Notes: a model not told the origin generated them from the sequence alone. A stretch of DNA of 64,000 nt from Streptomyces agglomeratus (GCF_001746415.1 NZ_MEHJ01000001.1:6268501-6332500), one strand, 5' to 3'. Shown: positions 16,332 to 24,970, counted from the first letter of the stretch. Numbers and translations are program-made.

Positions 16332-17096
16332 ATGAGCCAGTTCCAGGACGCGGGAGTCGTCGTCACCGGCGCGGGAGGCGGCATCGGAGCCGCCCTCGCG
16401 CGCAGATTCGCCGCCGAGGGGGCACGCGTCGTCGTCAACGACCTCGACGCGCAGAAGATCAAGGCGATCGCCGACGAGACCGGCGCCACCGCCGTCGCGG
16501 GCGACGCCTCCGCCGTCGTCGACGAGGCCCGCGAAGCACTCGGCGGCCGGGTCGACGTGTACTGCGCCAACGCCGGCCTCGCCTCACCCGGCGACGCCTT
16601 CGCCGACGAGGCGGTCTGGGCCGCGGCCTGGGACGTCAACGTGATGGCCCACGTCAGGGCCGCCAGGGCGCTGCTGCCCGACTGGCTGGAGCGCGGCAGC
16701 GGCCGCTTCGTCTCCACCGTCTCGGCGGCCGGCCTGCTGACCATGGTCGGCGCCGCCCCGTACAGCGTCAGCAAGCACGGCGCGCTGGCCTTCGCGGAAT
16801 GGCTCTCGCTGACCTACCGTCACCGCGGGGTCAAGGTGCACGCGATATGCCCGCAGGGTGTACGCACCGACATGCTGACCGCGGCGGGCTCGGCGGGCGA
16901 GCTGGTTCTCGCGCCCACCGCCATCGAGCCGGATGACGTCGCCGACGCGCTCTTCGACGGGATCGCCGCCGACCGCTTCCTGATCCTGCCGCACGCCGAG
17001 GTCGCCGGGTACTACCAGGCACGCGCCGGGGACCCCGACCGCTGGCTGACGAACATGAACCACCTTCAGCGGAAGTGGGAGGAAGCAGGCCGATGA
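16332..17096 (+). CDS. Short-chain dehydrogenase/reductase
   Basis: Classical SDR of 254 residues. It has the cofactor loop VVTGAGGGIG (9-18), ANAG, the catalytic Ser in STVSAAG, and YSVSK as the YxxxK pair. It has VVNDLDAQK after beta-2, where an Asp favours NAD(H). First gene of an operon: its stop overlaps the acyl-CoA ligase ATG (ATGA). Given the ligase and the ACAD11/kinase pair on the other strand, it may oxidise or reduce a keto/hydroxyacyl-CoA, as LvaD does in levulinate breakdown; that role is inference. Confidence 0.9.
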   Translation: MSQFQDAGVVVTGAGGGIGAALARRFAAEGARVVVNDLDAQKIKAIADETGATAVAGDASAVVDEAREALGGRVDVYCANAGLASPGDAFADEAVWAAAWDVNVMAHVRAARALLPDWLERGSGRFVSTVSAAGLLTMVGAAPYSVSKHGALAFAEWLSLTYRHRGVKVHAICPQGVRTDMLTAAGSAGELVLAPTAIEPDDVADALFDGIAADRFLILPHAEVAGYYQARAGDPDRWLTNMNHLQRKWEEAGR

Positions 17097-18772
17097 GCGA
17101 GCCGACCAAGGACACCCCGACCGCGTCGCTCTACGCCGCCAAGCCCTGGCTCGCCCAGCTCACCGAAGCCCAGCGGGCGCCCGTGAACCCGCCGGCCACC
17201 CTGCTGCACGCCTTCGGCGACGCCGTGGCGCGCGCGCCCGGCCACACCGCGCTCGCCTACTTCGACGGCCGCCTCACCTACCGCGAGACCGACGGGCTGT
17301 CGGACTCCGTCGCCGGGCACCTGGCCGCCAAGGGCCTGCGGCACGGCGACCGCGTCGCGATCATGCTCCAGAACAGCCCGCACTTCGTCATCGCCCTGCT
17401 CGGTGCCTGGAAGGCCGGGGCCGTCGTCGTACCGCTCAACCCGATGTACAAGTCGGCCGAGGTGGCGCACGCGCTCGGGGACGCCGAGGCGACCGCGCTG
17501 ATCTGCTCGGACCGCGCGTGGGAGGGGTACCTGCGCGAGACCGCCGCGGACTCGTCCGTACGCATCACCCTCACCGCCTGCGAACTCGACCTCCAGAGCC
17601 GCGACGACACCCGGGTCCTCAACTTCGAGCGGGCCGCTCCGGCTTCCGACGCGGACGACCTGCTGACCGTCGCCCGCCAGGGGCTCGCCGCCCCGGCGGA
17701 CCGGGAGCTCACCGCCACCGACGTGGCGCTGATCAGCTACACCTCGGGCACCAGCGGCACGCCCAAGGGCGCCATGAACATGCACGGCGGGATCATGTAC
17801 AACGCCGAGCGTCAGCGCACCGGCCATCCCATAGCGGAGGGATCGGCGTACTTCGCCCTGGCGCCCCTCTTCCACATCACCGGCATGGTCTGCGAACTGG
17901 CCGTCTGTGTCGCCAACGCCGGCACGCTCGTCCTCGCCTACCGCTTCCATCCCGGCGTCGTCCTCGACGCGTTCACCGAGCACCGCCCGGCCTACACCGT
18001 CGGCCCCTCCACCGCCTTCATGGCGCTGGCTGCGACCCCCGGTGTCACGCCGGAGCACTTCGCCTCCTTCGAGGTCATCTCCTCGGGCGGCGCGCCGGTG
18101 CCCCCGGCGCTGGTGGAGAAGTTCCGGGCGGGCTTCGGCCCGTACATCCGCAACGGCTACGGCCTGACCGAGTGCACCGCCCCCTGCGCGGCCGTGCCGC
18201 CCGAGAAGGAAGCCCCGGTCGACCCGGCCTCGGGAACCCTCTCCGTCGGTGTGCCCGGGCCGGACACGGTCGTGCGCGTCGTCGACGAGAACGGCGCGGA
18301 CGTGCCCTTCGGCGCGCAGGGCGAGATCGCCGTCAGCGGCCCGCAGGTCGTGCCCGGCTACTGGCGCCGCCCCGAGGTGACCGCCGAGGCTTTCCCCGGC
18401 GGCGAGCTGCGCACCGGGGACATCGGTTTCATGGACGAGGGCGGCTGGCTGTACGTCGTCGACCGCAAGAAGGACATGATCAATGCGTCGGGCTTCAAGG
18501 TCTGGCCGCGCGAGGTCGAGGACGTCCTCTACACCCACCCGGCGGTGCGCGAGGCAGCCGTCGTCGGCATCCCCGACGCGTACCGCGGGGAGAGTGTGAA
18601 GGCGTACGTCAGCCTGCGTCCGGGCTCCGAGACCGCGCCGTCCGAAATCTCCGCTTACTGCGAGGAGCGGCTGGCGGCGTTCAAGTATCCGCGCGAAGTG
18701 GAGATCCTGCCCGAACTTCCCAAGACGGCGAGTGGGAAGATCCTCAGGCGGGAACTGCGTTCCCGTTCCTGA
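17093..18772 (+). CDS. Acyl-CoA synthetase (AMP-forming)
   Basis: ANL-superfamily ligase of 559 residues that activates a carboxylic acid with ATP and CoA. The P-loop YTSGTSGTPKGA is near 216, YGLTE near 355, the A8-region YVVDRKKDMINASGFKVWPREVE near 455, and the C-terminal catalytic Lys in PKTASGKILRREL. The sequence is full length. ATG 17093 overlaps the SDR stop by 4 nt, so the two are coupled. It presumably supplies the CoA thioester for the pathway of this regulon. Confidence 0.93.
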   Translation: MSEPTKDTPTASLYAAKPWLAQLTEAQRAPVNPPATLLHAFGDAVARAPGHTALAYFDGRLTYRETDGLSDSVAGHLAAKGLRHGDRVAIMLQNSPHFVIALLGAWKAGAVVVPLNPMYKSAEVAHALGDAEATALICSDRAWEGYLRETAADSSVRITLTACELDLQSRDDTRVLNFERAAPASDADDLLTVARQGLAAPADRELTATDVALISYTSGTSGTPKGAMNMHGGIMYNAERQRTGHPIAEGSAYFALAPLFHITGMVCELAVCVANAGTLVLAYRFHPGVVLDAFTEHRPAYTVGPSTAFMALAATPGVTPEHFASFEVISSGGAPVPPALVEKFRAGFGPYIRNGYGLTECTAPCAAVPPEKEAPVDPASGTLSVGVPGPDTVVRVVDENGADVPFGAQGEIAVSGPQVVPGYWRRPEVTAEAFPGGELRTGDIGFMDEGGWLYVVDRKKDMINASGFKVWPREVEDVLYTHPAVREAAVVGIPDAYRGESVKAYVSLRPGSETAPSEISAYCEERLAAFKYPREVEILPELPKTASGKILRRELRSRS

Positions 18773-18777
18773 ACCCT

Positions 18778-18787
18778 CAACCGGTTG
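18778..18787. promoter_or_regulatory. Palindrome CAACCGGTTG before the TetR gene
   Basis: Perfect 10-bp palindrome in the 41-nt gap between the ligase and TetR genes. It shares the ACCGGTT core with the site at 16268, so it may be an internal operator. Confidence 0.35.
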
Positions 18788-18813
18788 TTTCGACGAAAGG
18801 CAGGTGGCGGCAC

Positions 18814-19407
18814 ATGGCCAGGACGACGGACGGAAGCGGCATCCCCGTCCCCCAGAGGCTGCTGGCCGCCGCCACCCGCCTGTTCGCCGAGCGCGGTTAC
18901 GACCGCACCTCGGTGCAGGAGATCGTCGAGGCGGCCGGCGTCACCAAGGGCGCGCTCTACCACTACTTCGGCTCGAAGGACGACCTGCTGCACGAGGTGT
19001 ACGCGCGGGTCCTGCGGCTCCAGCAGGAGCGGCTCGACGCGTTCGCGGACGCCGACGCGCCGGTCGAGCAGCGGCTGCGGGACGCGGCGGCGGACGTGGT
19101 CGTGACGACCATCGACAACCTCGACGACGCGTCGATCTTCTTCCGGTCGATGCACCATCTGAGTCCGGAGAAGGACAAGCAGGTGCGGGCGGAGCGGCGC
19201 CGGTACCACGAGCGGTTCCGGGCGCTGGTGGAGGAGGGGCAGAAGGCGGGCGTCTTCTCGACCGCCACCCCGGCCGATCTGGTGGTGGACTACCACTTCG
19301 GATCGGTGCACCACCTGTCGACGTGGTACCGCCCGGACGGGCCCCTGACGCCGCAGCAGGTCGCGGACCACCTGGCGGACCTGCTGCTGAGGGCGCTGCG
19401 GCCGTAG
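18814..19407 (+). CDS. TetR-family regulator, probable regulator of the acyl-CoA cluster
   Basis: Regulator of 197 residues with the helix-turn-helix LLAAATRLFAERGYDRTSVQE, then GVTKGALYHYFGSKDDLL. Its C-terminal domain resembles the KstR2/FadR-like group that binds acyl-CoA ligands (SMHHLSPEKDKQVRAERRRYH). Third gene of the SDR-ligase operon. Similar operator-like sequences lie before the SDR gene and before the APH-kinase gene, so it may control both transcription units. Confidence 0.88.
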   Translation: MARTTDGSGIPVPQRLLAAATRLFAERGYDRTSVQEIVEAAGVTKGALYHYFGSKDDLLHEVYARVLRLQQERLDAFADADAPVEQRLRDAAADVVVTTIDNLDDASIFFRSMHHLSPEKDKQVRAERRRYHERFRALVEEGQKAGVFSTATPADLVVDYHFGSVHHLSTWYRPDGPLTPQQVADHLADLLLRALRP

Positions 19408-19535
19408 GCCGTGACGCGGCCCGCGGGCGGAGCCGCTGCGTGAGGCTTTCCCGACTCGCCCCGGTTCGTGAAGGGGGCGGGGTGGGGGGACTTACGCGCG
19501 GCGGCCCGCCCGCAGTCCCGCCCACCCCGGCCGGG

Positions 19536-20756
19536 TTACACGTACTTCTTCAGTTCCCGCCGCGCCAGCGACCGCTGGTGTACCTCGTCCGGCCCGTCCG
19601 CCAGCTTCAGCGTCCGCGCGCCCGCCCACAGCTCCGCCAGCGGGAAGTCCTGGCTAACGCCGCCCGCGCCGTGCAGCTGCACCGCCTTGTCGATGATGTC
19701 GACGACCGCCCGCGGCGTCGCGATCTTGATCGCCTGGATCTCCGTGTGCGCCCCGCGATTGCCCACGGTGTCCATGAGCCACGCCGTCTTGAGCACCAGC
19801 AGCCGCAGCTGCTCGACCGCCACCCGCGCGTCCGCGATCCAGGTGTGTACGACGCCCTGCTGGGCCAGCGGCTTGCCGAAGGCCGTACGCTCCACCGCCC
19901 GCCGGCACATCAGCTCGATCGCCCGCTCCGCCATGCCGATCAGCCGCATGCAGTGGTGGATCCGGCCCGGTCCCAGGCGGGCCTGCGCGATGGCGAAGCC
20001 GCTGCCCTCCTCGCCGACCAGGGCGGACGCGGGCACCCGCGCTCCGTCGAAGACGACCTCGGCGTGACCGCCGTGGGAGTGGTCCTCGTACCCGTACACC
20101 TGCATCGCGCGCCGGATCTCGACGCCGGGCGTGTCGCGCGGCACCAGGATCATCGACTGCTGGCGGCGGACGTCCGTACCGTCCGGGTCGGTCTTGCCCA
20201 TCACGATGAAGATCTTGCAGTCCGGGTTCATCGCCCCGGAGATGTACCACTTGCGGCCCGTGACGACGTACTCGGAGCCGTCGGCCGACCGCTCGATCCG
20301 GGTCTCGATGTTCGTCGCGTCCGACGACGCCACCTCCGGCTCGGTCATCGCGAACGCCGACCGGATCTCGCCCGTGAGCAGCGGCTCCAGCCACTGCTTC
20401 TTCTGCTCGTCCGAGGCGAACTGCGCGAGCAGCTCCATGTTCCCGGTGTCCGGCGCCGCGCAGTTCAGCGCGGTCGGGGCCAGGTGCGGGCTGCGGCCGG
20501 TGATCTCGGCGAGCGGCGCGTACTGGAGGTTGGTCAGCCCGGCGCCGTACTCCGCGTCCGGCAGGAAGAGGTTCCACAGGCCCTGCCGGCGCGCCTCCGC
20601 CTTGAGGTCCTCCACGATCTGCGGGGTGTCCCAGGGCGAGGCGAGCCGCTCGCGCTGCTCGTGCGCGACCGCCTCGGCCGGGTACACGAACTCGTCCATG
20701 AAGGCGAGGAGCCTGGTGCGGAGCTCTTCGGTCCGTGCGTCGTATGCGAAATCCAT
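19536..20756 (-). CDS. ACAD11-type acyl-CoA dehydrogenase
   Basis: Protein of 406 residues matching the dehydrogenase half of eukaryotic ACAD10/11: NCAAPDTGNMELL, AMTEPEVASSDATNIE, RLGPGRIHHCMR, and LKLADGPDEVH at the position where ordinary acyl-CoA dehydrogenases carry YEGT. In the mammalian and Pseudomonas lva systems this type acts on 4-phosphohydroxyacyl-CoA, eliminating phosphate. Here the kinase half is a separate gene 8 nt upstream. The two form one operon, and operon structure supports the same division of labour. Confidence 0.9.
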   Translation of the reverse strand: MDFAYDARTEELRTRLLAFMDEFVYPAEAVAHEQRERLASPWDTPQIVEDLKAEARRQGLWNLFLPDAEYGAGLTNLQYAPLAEITGRSPHLAPTALNCAAPDTGNMELLAQFASDEQKKQWLEPLLTGEIRSAFAMTEPEVASSDATNIETRIERSADGSEYVVTGRKWYISGAMNPDCKIFIVMGKTDPDGTDVRRQQSMILVPRDTPGVEIRRAMQVYGYEDHSHGGHAEVVFDGARVPASALVGEEGSGFAIAQARLGPGRIHHCMRLIGMAERAIELMCRRAVERTAFGKPLAQQGVVHTWIADARVAVEQLRLLVLKTAWLMDTVGNRGAHTEIQAIKIATPRAVVDIIDKAVQLHGAGGVSQDFPLAELWAGARTLKLADGPDEVHQRSLARRELKKYV

Positions 20757-20764
20757 GGTGGGTC

Positions 20765-21790
20765 TCAGCCTTCCTGGAGGGTGGTCAGGCCGTGCTCGAT
20801 GAAGACGGGCACGAGGTCGCCGATCCGGTCGAAGCCGGCGCCGACGGTCTGCCCGAGCGTGTAGCGGTAGTGGATGCCCTCGAGGATCACGGCGAGCTTG
20901 AACCAGGCGAACGCCGTGTACCAGGCGATGGCGGAGGTGTCCCGGCCGGACCCGGCGGCGTACCGCTCGACGATCTCGCGGGCCGACGGGTGGCCCGGGG
21001 CGCCGGCCGTCGTGGAGACGGGGGAGTCGGGCAGTCCCAGCTCGGAGCTGTACATCACGAGCAGGCCGAGGTCGGTGAGAGGGTCGCCGAGGGTCGACAT
21101 CTCCCAGTCGAGGATGGCGTTGATCCGGTCGTCGGGACCGCCGATCAGGACGTTGTCGAGCCGGTAGTCGCCGTGCACGACGGTGGGCGCGGGGGAGTCG
21201 GGCAGCGAGCGCCCGAGGGTGGCGTGCAGCTCGTCGATACCGGCCAGTTCGCGGTTGCGCGAGGCGTCGAGCTGCTTGCCCCAGCGGCGAAGCTGCCGGT
21301 CGAGGAAGCCCTCGGGGCGGCCGAAGTCACCGAGTCCGACCGCGCCGGGGTCCACCGCGTGCAGGGCCACGAGCGTGTCGACCAGGCCGAACACGGCGGC
21401 GCGGGTGCGCTCGGCGCCCAGCGCGGCGAGTTCGCCGGCCGTACGGTACGGAACGCCCTCGACGAACTCCATGACGTAGAACGGCGACCCGATGACCGAC
21501 TCGTCCTCGCACAGCAGCAGCGGCGCGGGTACCGGCACATCGGTCGGGTGCAGCGCGCTGATCACCCGGTACTCGCGCTTCATGTCGTGCGCGGTGGCCA
21601 GTACGTGGCCGAGCGGCGGACGCCGCACCACCCACCGGGACGTGCCGTCCGTGACGGCGTACGTGAGGTTCGACCGGCCGCCCTCGATGAGCCGGGCGCT
21701 GAGCGGTCCGCTCACCAGCCCGGGCCGCTCGCGGTCGAGATGACCGCGCAGCTGCTCGGGGTCGAGACCTGGCGGGTGGACTGCGCTCAT
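20765..21790 (-). CDS. APH-type phosphotransferase (ACAD10/11 kinase-domain homologue)
   Basis: Aminoglycoside-phosphotransferase fold, 341 residues. It has the Brenner catalytic motif HGDYRLDN (about 205-212) and the Mg2+ motif ILDWEMSTLGDPLTD, with the N-lobe NLTYAVTDG...WVVRRPP. The STLGDPL signature is that of the kinase domain fused to acyl-CoA dehydrogenase in ACAD10/11. Known relatives phosphorylate the 4-hydroxyl of 4-hydroxyacyl-CoA. ATG 21790 is chosen for GGAGG 7 nt upstream; a longer Pro-rich N-terminal extension up to 21868 is unlikely. An antibiotic-resistance role is less likely given the context. Confidence 0.88.
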   Translation of the reverse strand: MSAVHPPGLDPEQLRGHLDRERPGLVSGPLSARLIEGGRSNLTYAVTDGTSRWVVRRPPLGHVLATAHDMKREYRVISALHPTDVPVPAPLLLCEDESVIGSPFYVMEFVEGVPYRTAGELAALGAERTRAAVFGLVDTLVALHAVDPGAVGLGDFGRPEGFLDRQLRRWGKQLDASRNRELAGIDELHATLGRSLPDSPAPTVVHGDYRLDNVLIGGPDDRINAILDWEMSTLGDPLTDLGLLVMYSSELGLPDSPVSTTAGAPGHPSAREIVERYAAGSGRDTSAIAWYTAFAWFKLAVILEGIHYRYTLGQTVGAGFDRIGDLVPVFIEHGLTTLQEG

Positions 21791-21865
21791 GGGGGCACCT
21801 CCGGGGGGCGGCCACGGTGGACACGGTGGACGCGGTGGACCAGCGGACAGGACGTCGTGACTCAT

Positions 21866-21887
21866 CATGCCGACCAGTCGGTATGCC
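21866..21887 (-). promoter_or_regulatory. Putative TetR operator upstream of the kinase-ACAD operon
   Basis: Contains CCGAC-CA-GTCGG, a 5-2-5 inverted repeat extended by CATG/TATG flanks. On the minus strand it begins GGCATACCGACTGGT, nearly identical to 16268. It lies 76 nt before the kinase ATG. Confidence 0.6.
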
Positions 21888-21919
21888 GTCCAGTGTGCCG
21901 ACGTACCCCGAGACGCGGA

Positions 21920-22831
21920 TCACGCGTGGCAGGCGACCGCTTTCCCGCCGTTCATGGCCGCCATGTCGCCGAACGCGGCCACCAGATCGAGCGGCGCACC
22001 CTCCGGCAGGCCGTCCAGTTCGGCGTACGCGCGATGCAGATTGGCGACGAGCCGCTCGCTCTCGCGCAGGCCGCCGAAGGGCCCGGGTCCGGCCTCTCGG
22101 GCGGTCTCCAGCGGCGTACGGCCCTTGGCGTGCCCCGCCTCGGCGAGTTCGGCGACGTACCGCAGGTAGCGCTCGGTCGCGTCGTACGCCGACGGGTCGG
22201 TGACGGGGCCGTGGCCGGGGACGACGGTGTCCGCGCCGAGGGAGCGCAGCACCCCGAGGGCACGCAGGGACCCGCTCAGCGACCCCATGAGGACGAAGGG
22301 GGTGCCGCCCTGGAACACCAGGTCGCCGGTGAAGACGATGCCGTGCTCCGGCAGGTGGACGATCGAGTCCCCCGTGGTGTGCGCGATGCCGGGGTGGATC
22401 AGCCGCACCTCGGTCCCGCCGGCCCGGACGGTGAGCCGGTCGCTGTAGGTGAGGGTGGGGGCGGTGACCGTGATGTCGCCGAAGTCGTTGTCCGGCCACA
22501 CCAGGTGCAGCTGGAGCCCGGCGGCGAGCACTTCGGTGCGGCAGGTGTCGTGTCCGGCGACCGTGGCGCCGGGAGCGAAGACGCCGTTGCCGTAGGTGTG
22601 GTCGCCGTGGTGGTGGGTGTTGACGACGGTACGGGGGAGCGGTGCGCCGGTCGCCAGGAGCGCTTCGCGCAGCGCGAGCGCGCGGCGCTCGGTGGCGGCG
22701 GTGTCGACGAGCAGGGTCGACGAACCGTCGCTGACGAACCCGGCGTTGTTCAGGCACCACCCGCCGTCCGGCTGGATGTACGCGTGCACGCCGGGCGCGA
22801 GCTGAACGGTGTACGGATCAGTGGCAGGCAC
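21920..22831 (-). CDS. Metallo-beta-lactamase-fold hydrolase
   Basis: MBL hydrolase of 303 residues. The zinc motif HxHxDH is present as HHHGDH, followed by IVFTGDLVFQGGTPF and the late GHGPV histidine. A C-terminal helical part (ERYLRYVAELAEAGHAKG) matches cyclase/hydrolase-type MBL proteins such as those near steroid or acyl-CoA catabolic genes. GTG 22831 is taken as start because a purine-rich GGGGGAA lies just upstream. A loosely similar CCGACCAGTTCGG sequence (minus strand, about 22857-22869) sits upstream, so it may belong to the same regulon. The substrate is unknown. Confidence 0.82.
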   Translation of the reverse strand: MPATDPYTVQLAPGVHAYIQPDGGWCLNNAGFVSDGSSTLLVDTAATERRALALREALLATGAPLPRTVVNTHHHGDHTYGNGVFAPGATVAGHDTCRTEVLAAGLQLHLVWPDNDFGDITVTAPTLTYSDRLTVRAGGTEVRLIHPGIAHTTGDSIVHLPEHGIVFTGDLVFQGGTPFVLMGSLSGSLRALGVLRSLGADTVVPGHGPVTDPSAYDATERYLRYVAELAEAGHAKGRTPLETAREAGPGPFGGLRESERLVANLHRAYAELDGLPEGAPLDLVAAFGDMAAMNGGKAVACHA

Positions 22832-22988
22832 TGGGGTTCCCCCGTGGGCAGGTGGCCGAACTGGTCGGTCAGAGCCTGCCAGTTGAGTGCCGCCCGGGGG
22901 AAGGGAGGTCCTGCGCCGTCCGAAAGCGTGCGAAACCGTCCGGAGACGTCCGGAACGGCCCGTAACGGTCCGGCTTTCCGCGCTCCGC

Positions 22989-23285
22989 TCAGTGATCGTC
23001 CCAGTGGCCGTCGTGCGCGGCGTGGCGGTGCCCGTCGTGGACGTAGTCGAGGTGATCGCCGTGCGTGACGGCGCTGTGCCCGCAGTCCCGGCCGTGCTCA
23101 TGGGAGTGACTGCTGTGCGGGATGTGATCCGTCGACTCGCACTCGTCCCAGTGCCCGGAGTGCGCGCGGTGCATGTGCCCGTTGTGCGCGTAGTCGGTGT
23201 GGTCGCCGTGCGGCACCGCGGCGTGGCCGCAGTCCGGACCGTGCGTGTGCTCGTGGGTCGTGTGCTCCTGGTGGAGTGTGGCCAT
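22989..23285 (-). CDS. Histidine-rich protein made of two tandem repeats
   Basis: Small cytoplasmic protein of 98 residues, more than a quarter His. Two copies of a roughly 38-residue unit align: HTHGPDCGHAAVPHGDHTDY...HSGHWDE and HEHGRDCGHSAVTHGDHLDY...HDGHWDD. Each has one Cys in DCGH. Conserved spacing of His, Asp and Cys points to metal binding (zinc, nickel, copper or cobalt), as in known His-rich metal storage proteins, but no function is established. ATG 23285 follows AGAGG by 8 nt. No signal peptide or metal transporter is adjacent. Confidence 0.8.
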   Translation of the reverse strand: MATLHQEHTTHEHTHGPDCGHAAVPHGDHTDYAHNGHMHRAHSGHWDECESTDHIPHSSHSHEHGRDCGHSAVTHGDHLDYVHDGHRHAAHDGHWDDH

Positions 23286-23385
23286 GACGTTCACCTCTGC
23301 TGCGGTTCAGGATGGGTCGTCACCCTCTCCAGGTTAGTCCGAAATGCCCACTTAATTGGTGTTCCGGCCCTGCGGCGCGCGCCTC

Positions 23386-23745
23386 TCAGAGGACGATCGC
23401 CACGGCGAAGCAGGCCAATGCGACCGTGCAGGCCGTCGCCGTCAGCGCGGCCCGCAGCGGCATGGCCGCCGGCCGCGCCGAGCTGCCGACGGCCTGGATA
23501 CGGCGGTGGGCGACGCGCAGGAAGCCCAGCCACACGAACACACAGAGCGCGGCGGCGACCACCCCGGCCACACCGATCTCGTCGTGGACCGCCTGTTTCG
23601 CCGCCAGTACGGCCACGACCGTGCACGCCAGCGTCGTCCTGCGCCAGGCGAGCCGCGTCCGCTCGGGCTGAAGACCGGGATCCCTGGCGGGGACACGGCC
23701 GGGAACGGACCCGCGTCCGGAACCGGCGGCGGACGGGCCGGTCAA
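23386..23745 (-). CDS. DUF202 membrane protein (second of pair)
   Basis: 119 residues with three predicted transmembrane helices (about 38-55, 61-78, 96-118). It has the DUF202 signature RTRLAWRRTTLA near 29-40. Function unknown; in bacteria DUF202 proteins often occur as adjacent pairs, as here. It overlaps the upstream DUF202 gene by 4 nt, which indicates co-translation. The N-terminus is Gly/Pro/Ser-rich and probably cytoplasmic. Confidence 0.82.
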   Translation of the reverse strand: MTGPSAAGSGRGSVPGRVPARDPGLQPERTRLAWRRTTLACTVVAVLAAKQAVHDEIGVAGVVAAALCVFVWLGFLRVAHRRIQAVGSSARPAAMPLRAALTATACTVALACFAVAIVL

Positions 23746-24149
23746 CCGCCGCCCTCCCAGCCGAAGAGGACGACCACCACCATGAGGACGGCGACGACCG
23801 CCACCACGAGGCTCAGTACGGTCGGGAACCGGGTGACCGGGAGGTCCTCGCCGCGCCGCATCGCCCGTTCGCAGCGCACCCAGTGGTTGACGGCCCTAAG
23901 CGCGCACAGCACACCGGCCGCCAGCAGCCCGAGCGCCATACCGGCGCGCACTCCCCAGGCCAGTTCCGGCAGGAACTGGTCGACCGCGAAGCCGCCGCCG
24001 ATGAGAGCCAGCGCGGTACGGATCCAGGCGAGGAAGGTGCGCTCATTGGCCAGTGAGAAGCGGTAGTCGGGGGTCTCGCCCTCTTCCCGGACGCGCTGCG
24101 GCGCGAACCACAGCCGCAGACTCCGCACGAACTCCGTCACCCGCCGCAC
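23742..24149 (-). CDS. YidH-type DUF202 membrane protein (first of pair)
   Basis: 135 residues with the YidH/DUF202 core RFSLANERTFLAWIRTALALIGGGFAV and three transmembrane helices. The last helix ends just before a GWEGGG terminus. The GTG start could be 24149 or 24140 (VTEFVRSL); no strong ribosome site decides. It forms a two-gene operon with the shorter DUF202 protein. Family function is unknown. Confidence 0.82.
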   Translation of the reverse strand: MRRVTEFVRSLRLWFAPQRVREEGETPDYRFSLANERTFLAWIRTALALIGGGFAVDQFLPELAWGVRAGMALGLLAAGVLCALRAVNHWVRCERAMRRGEDLPVTRFPTVLSLVVAVVAVLMVVVVLFGWEGGG

Positions 24150-24272
24150 CCTACCCGGCGGACTGCCGGCGGCTCCGCCAACGCCGCGGTGCCGGCCGCT
24201 TCCCGCGCCGGAGCCCGCGGCGCGGGCACAGTCCCGGCGGGCGCGCCGGCGGTGAGACCGGGGAGGCCGTGA

Positions 24273-24863
24273 TCAGGCCGGCCCCGGATGCGAGGACCCG
24301 GGTCCCGCGAGCGCGCGCAGGCGCTCCCAGGCCGCGAGACCGTCCGGCACCCACTCCCACGCGCCCTCCGCGATCCGCCGCTCCAGCTCCGCGCGGGTCA
24401 GGAAGGCGTGCCACGCGACCTCCTCGGCCTGCGGGGCGACCGGCGGCTCGCACCGCACCTCGTAGACGTACGACCACCAGGCCCCCGCCCCGTCGGCGCT
24501 CTCGTACAGGAACTTGAACAGGGGTACGGGCGAGGGCAGGCCACTGACCCCCAGCTCCTCCTCGGCCTCCCGCAGGGCCGCCTCGTCGTAGGACTCGCCC
24601 GCGCCGACGACGCCGCCCACGAACATGTCGTACATCGAGGGGAAGACCAGTTTCACCGGCGTCCTCCGGTGCACGAAGTACCGGCCCTCGCCGTCCCGCG
24701 CCAGGACGAACACGCAGCGATGGCGCAGGCCACGGGCGTACACCTCGCCGCGCGGGGCCTGCCCGACCACCTCGTCGTTCTCGTCGACGACGTCCAGGAT
24801 CTCGTCGGCGGGAGCCGGCCACGTCTCAGGGGGCCCGGGGTTCGCAGGAGTCATACCGGCCAT
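24273..24863 (-). CDS. Nudix hydrolase
   Basis: 196-residue Nudix protein with a perfect box G-x5-E-x7-REAEEELG in GVVGAGESYDEAALREAEEE. The arrangement (DEIFDVVDENDEVVG-like start, RHRCVFVLARDGEGRYFVHRR, then the box) matches the YfcD/IPP-isomerase-like Nudix subgroup. The substrate, a nucleoside diphosphate derivative or similar, is not evident. ATG 24863 has GAGG close upstream; ATG 24854 is the alternative. It is divergent from the FAD dehydrogenase with 107 nt between them. Confidence 0.87.
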   Translation of the reverse strand: MAGMTPANPGPPETWPAPADEILDVVDENDEVVGQAPRGEVYARGLRHRCVFVLARDGEGRYFVHRRTPVKLVFPSMYDMFVGGVVGAGESYDEAALREAEEELGVSGLPSPVPLFKFLYESADGAGAWWSYVYEVRCEPPVAPQAEEVAWHAFLTRAELERRIAEGAWEWVPDGLAAWERLRALAGPGSSHPGPA

Positions 24864-24970
24864 CAAACCTCACGGCCACGTACCGGTTGACGCCCCGCCC
24901 CACGTCTGCCGAAGATCTGACGCACGGGTAACTTCTCGCCTCCACTTCGCCCCGGCAAGGACGGAAACAC

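Noticed and set aside
20765..21790. Aminoglycoside resistance kinase
   Set aside because: The APH fold is present, but STLGDPL and the adjoining ACAD11-type gene point to the acyl-CoA group.
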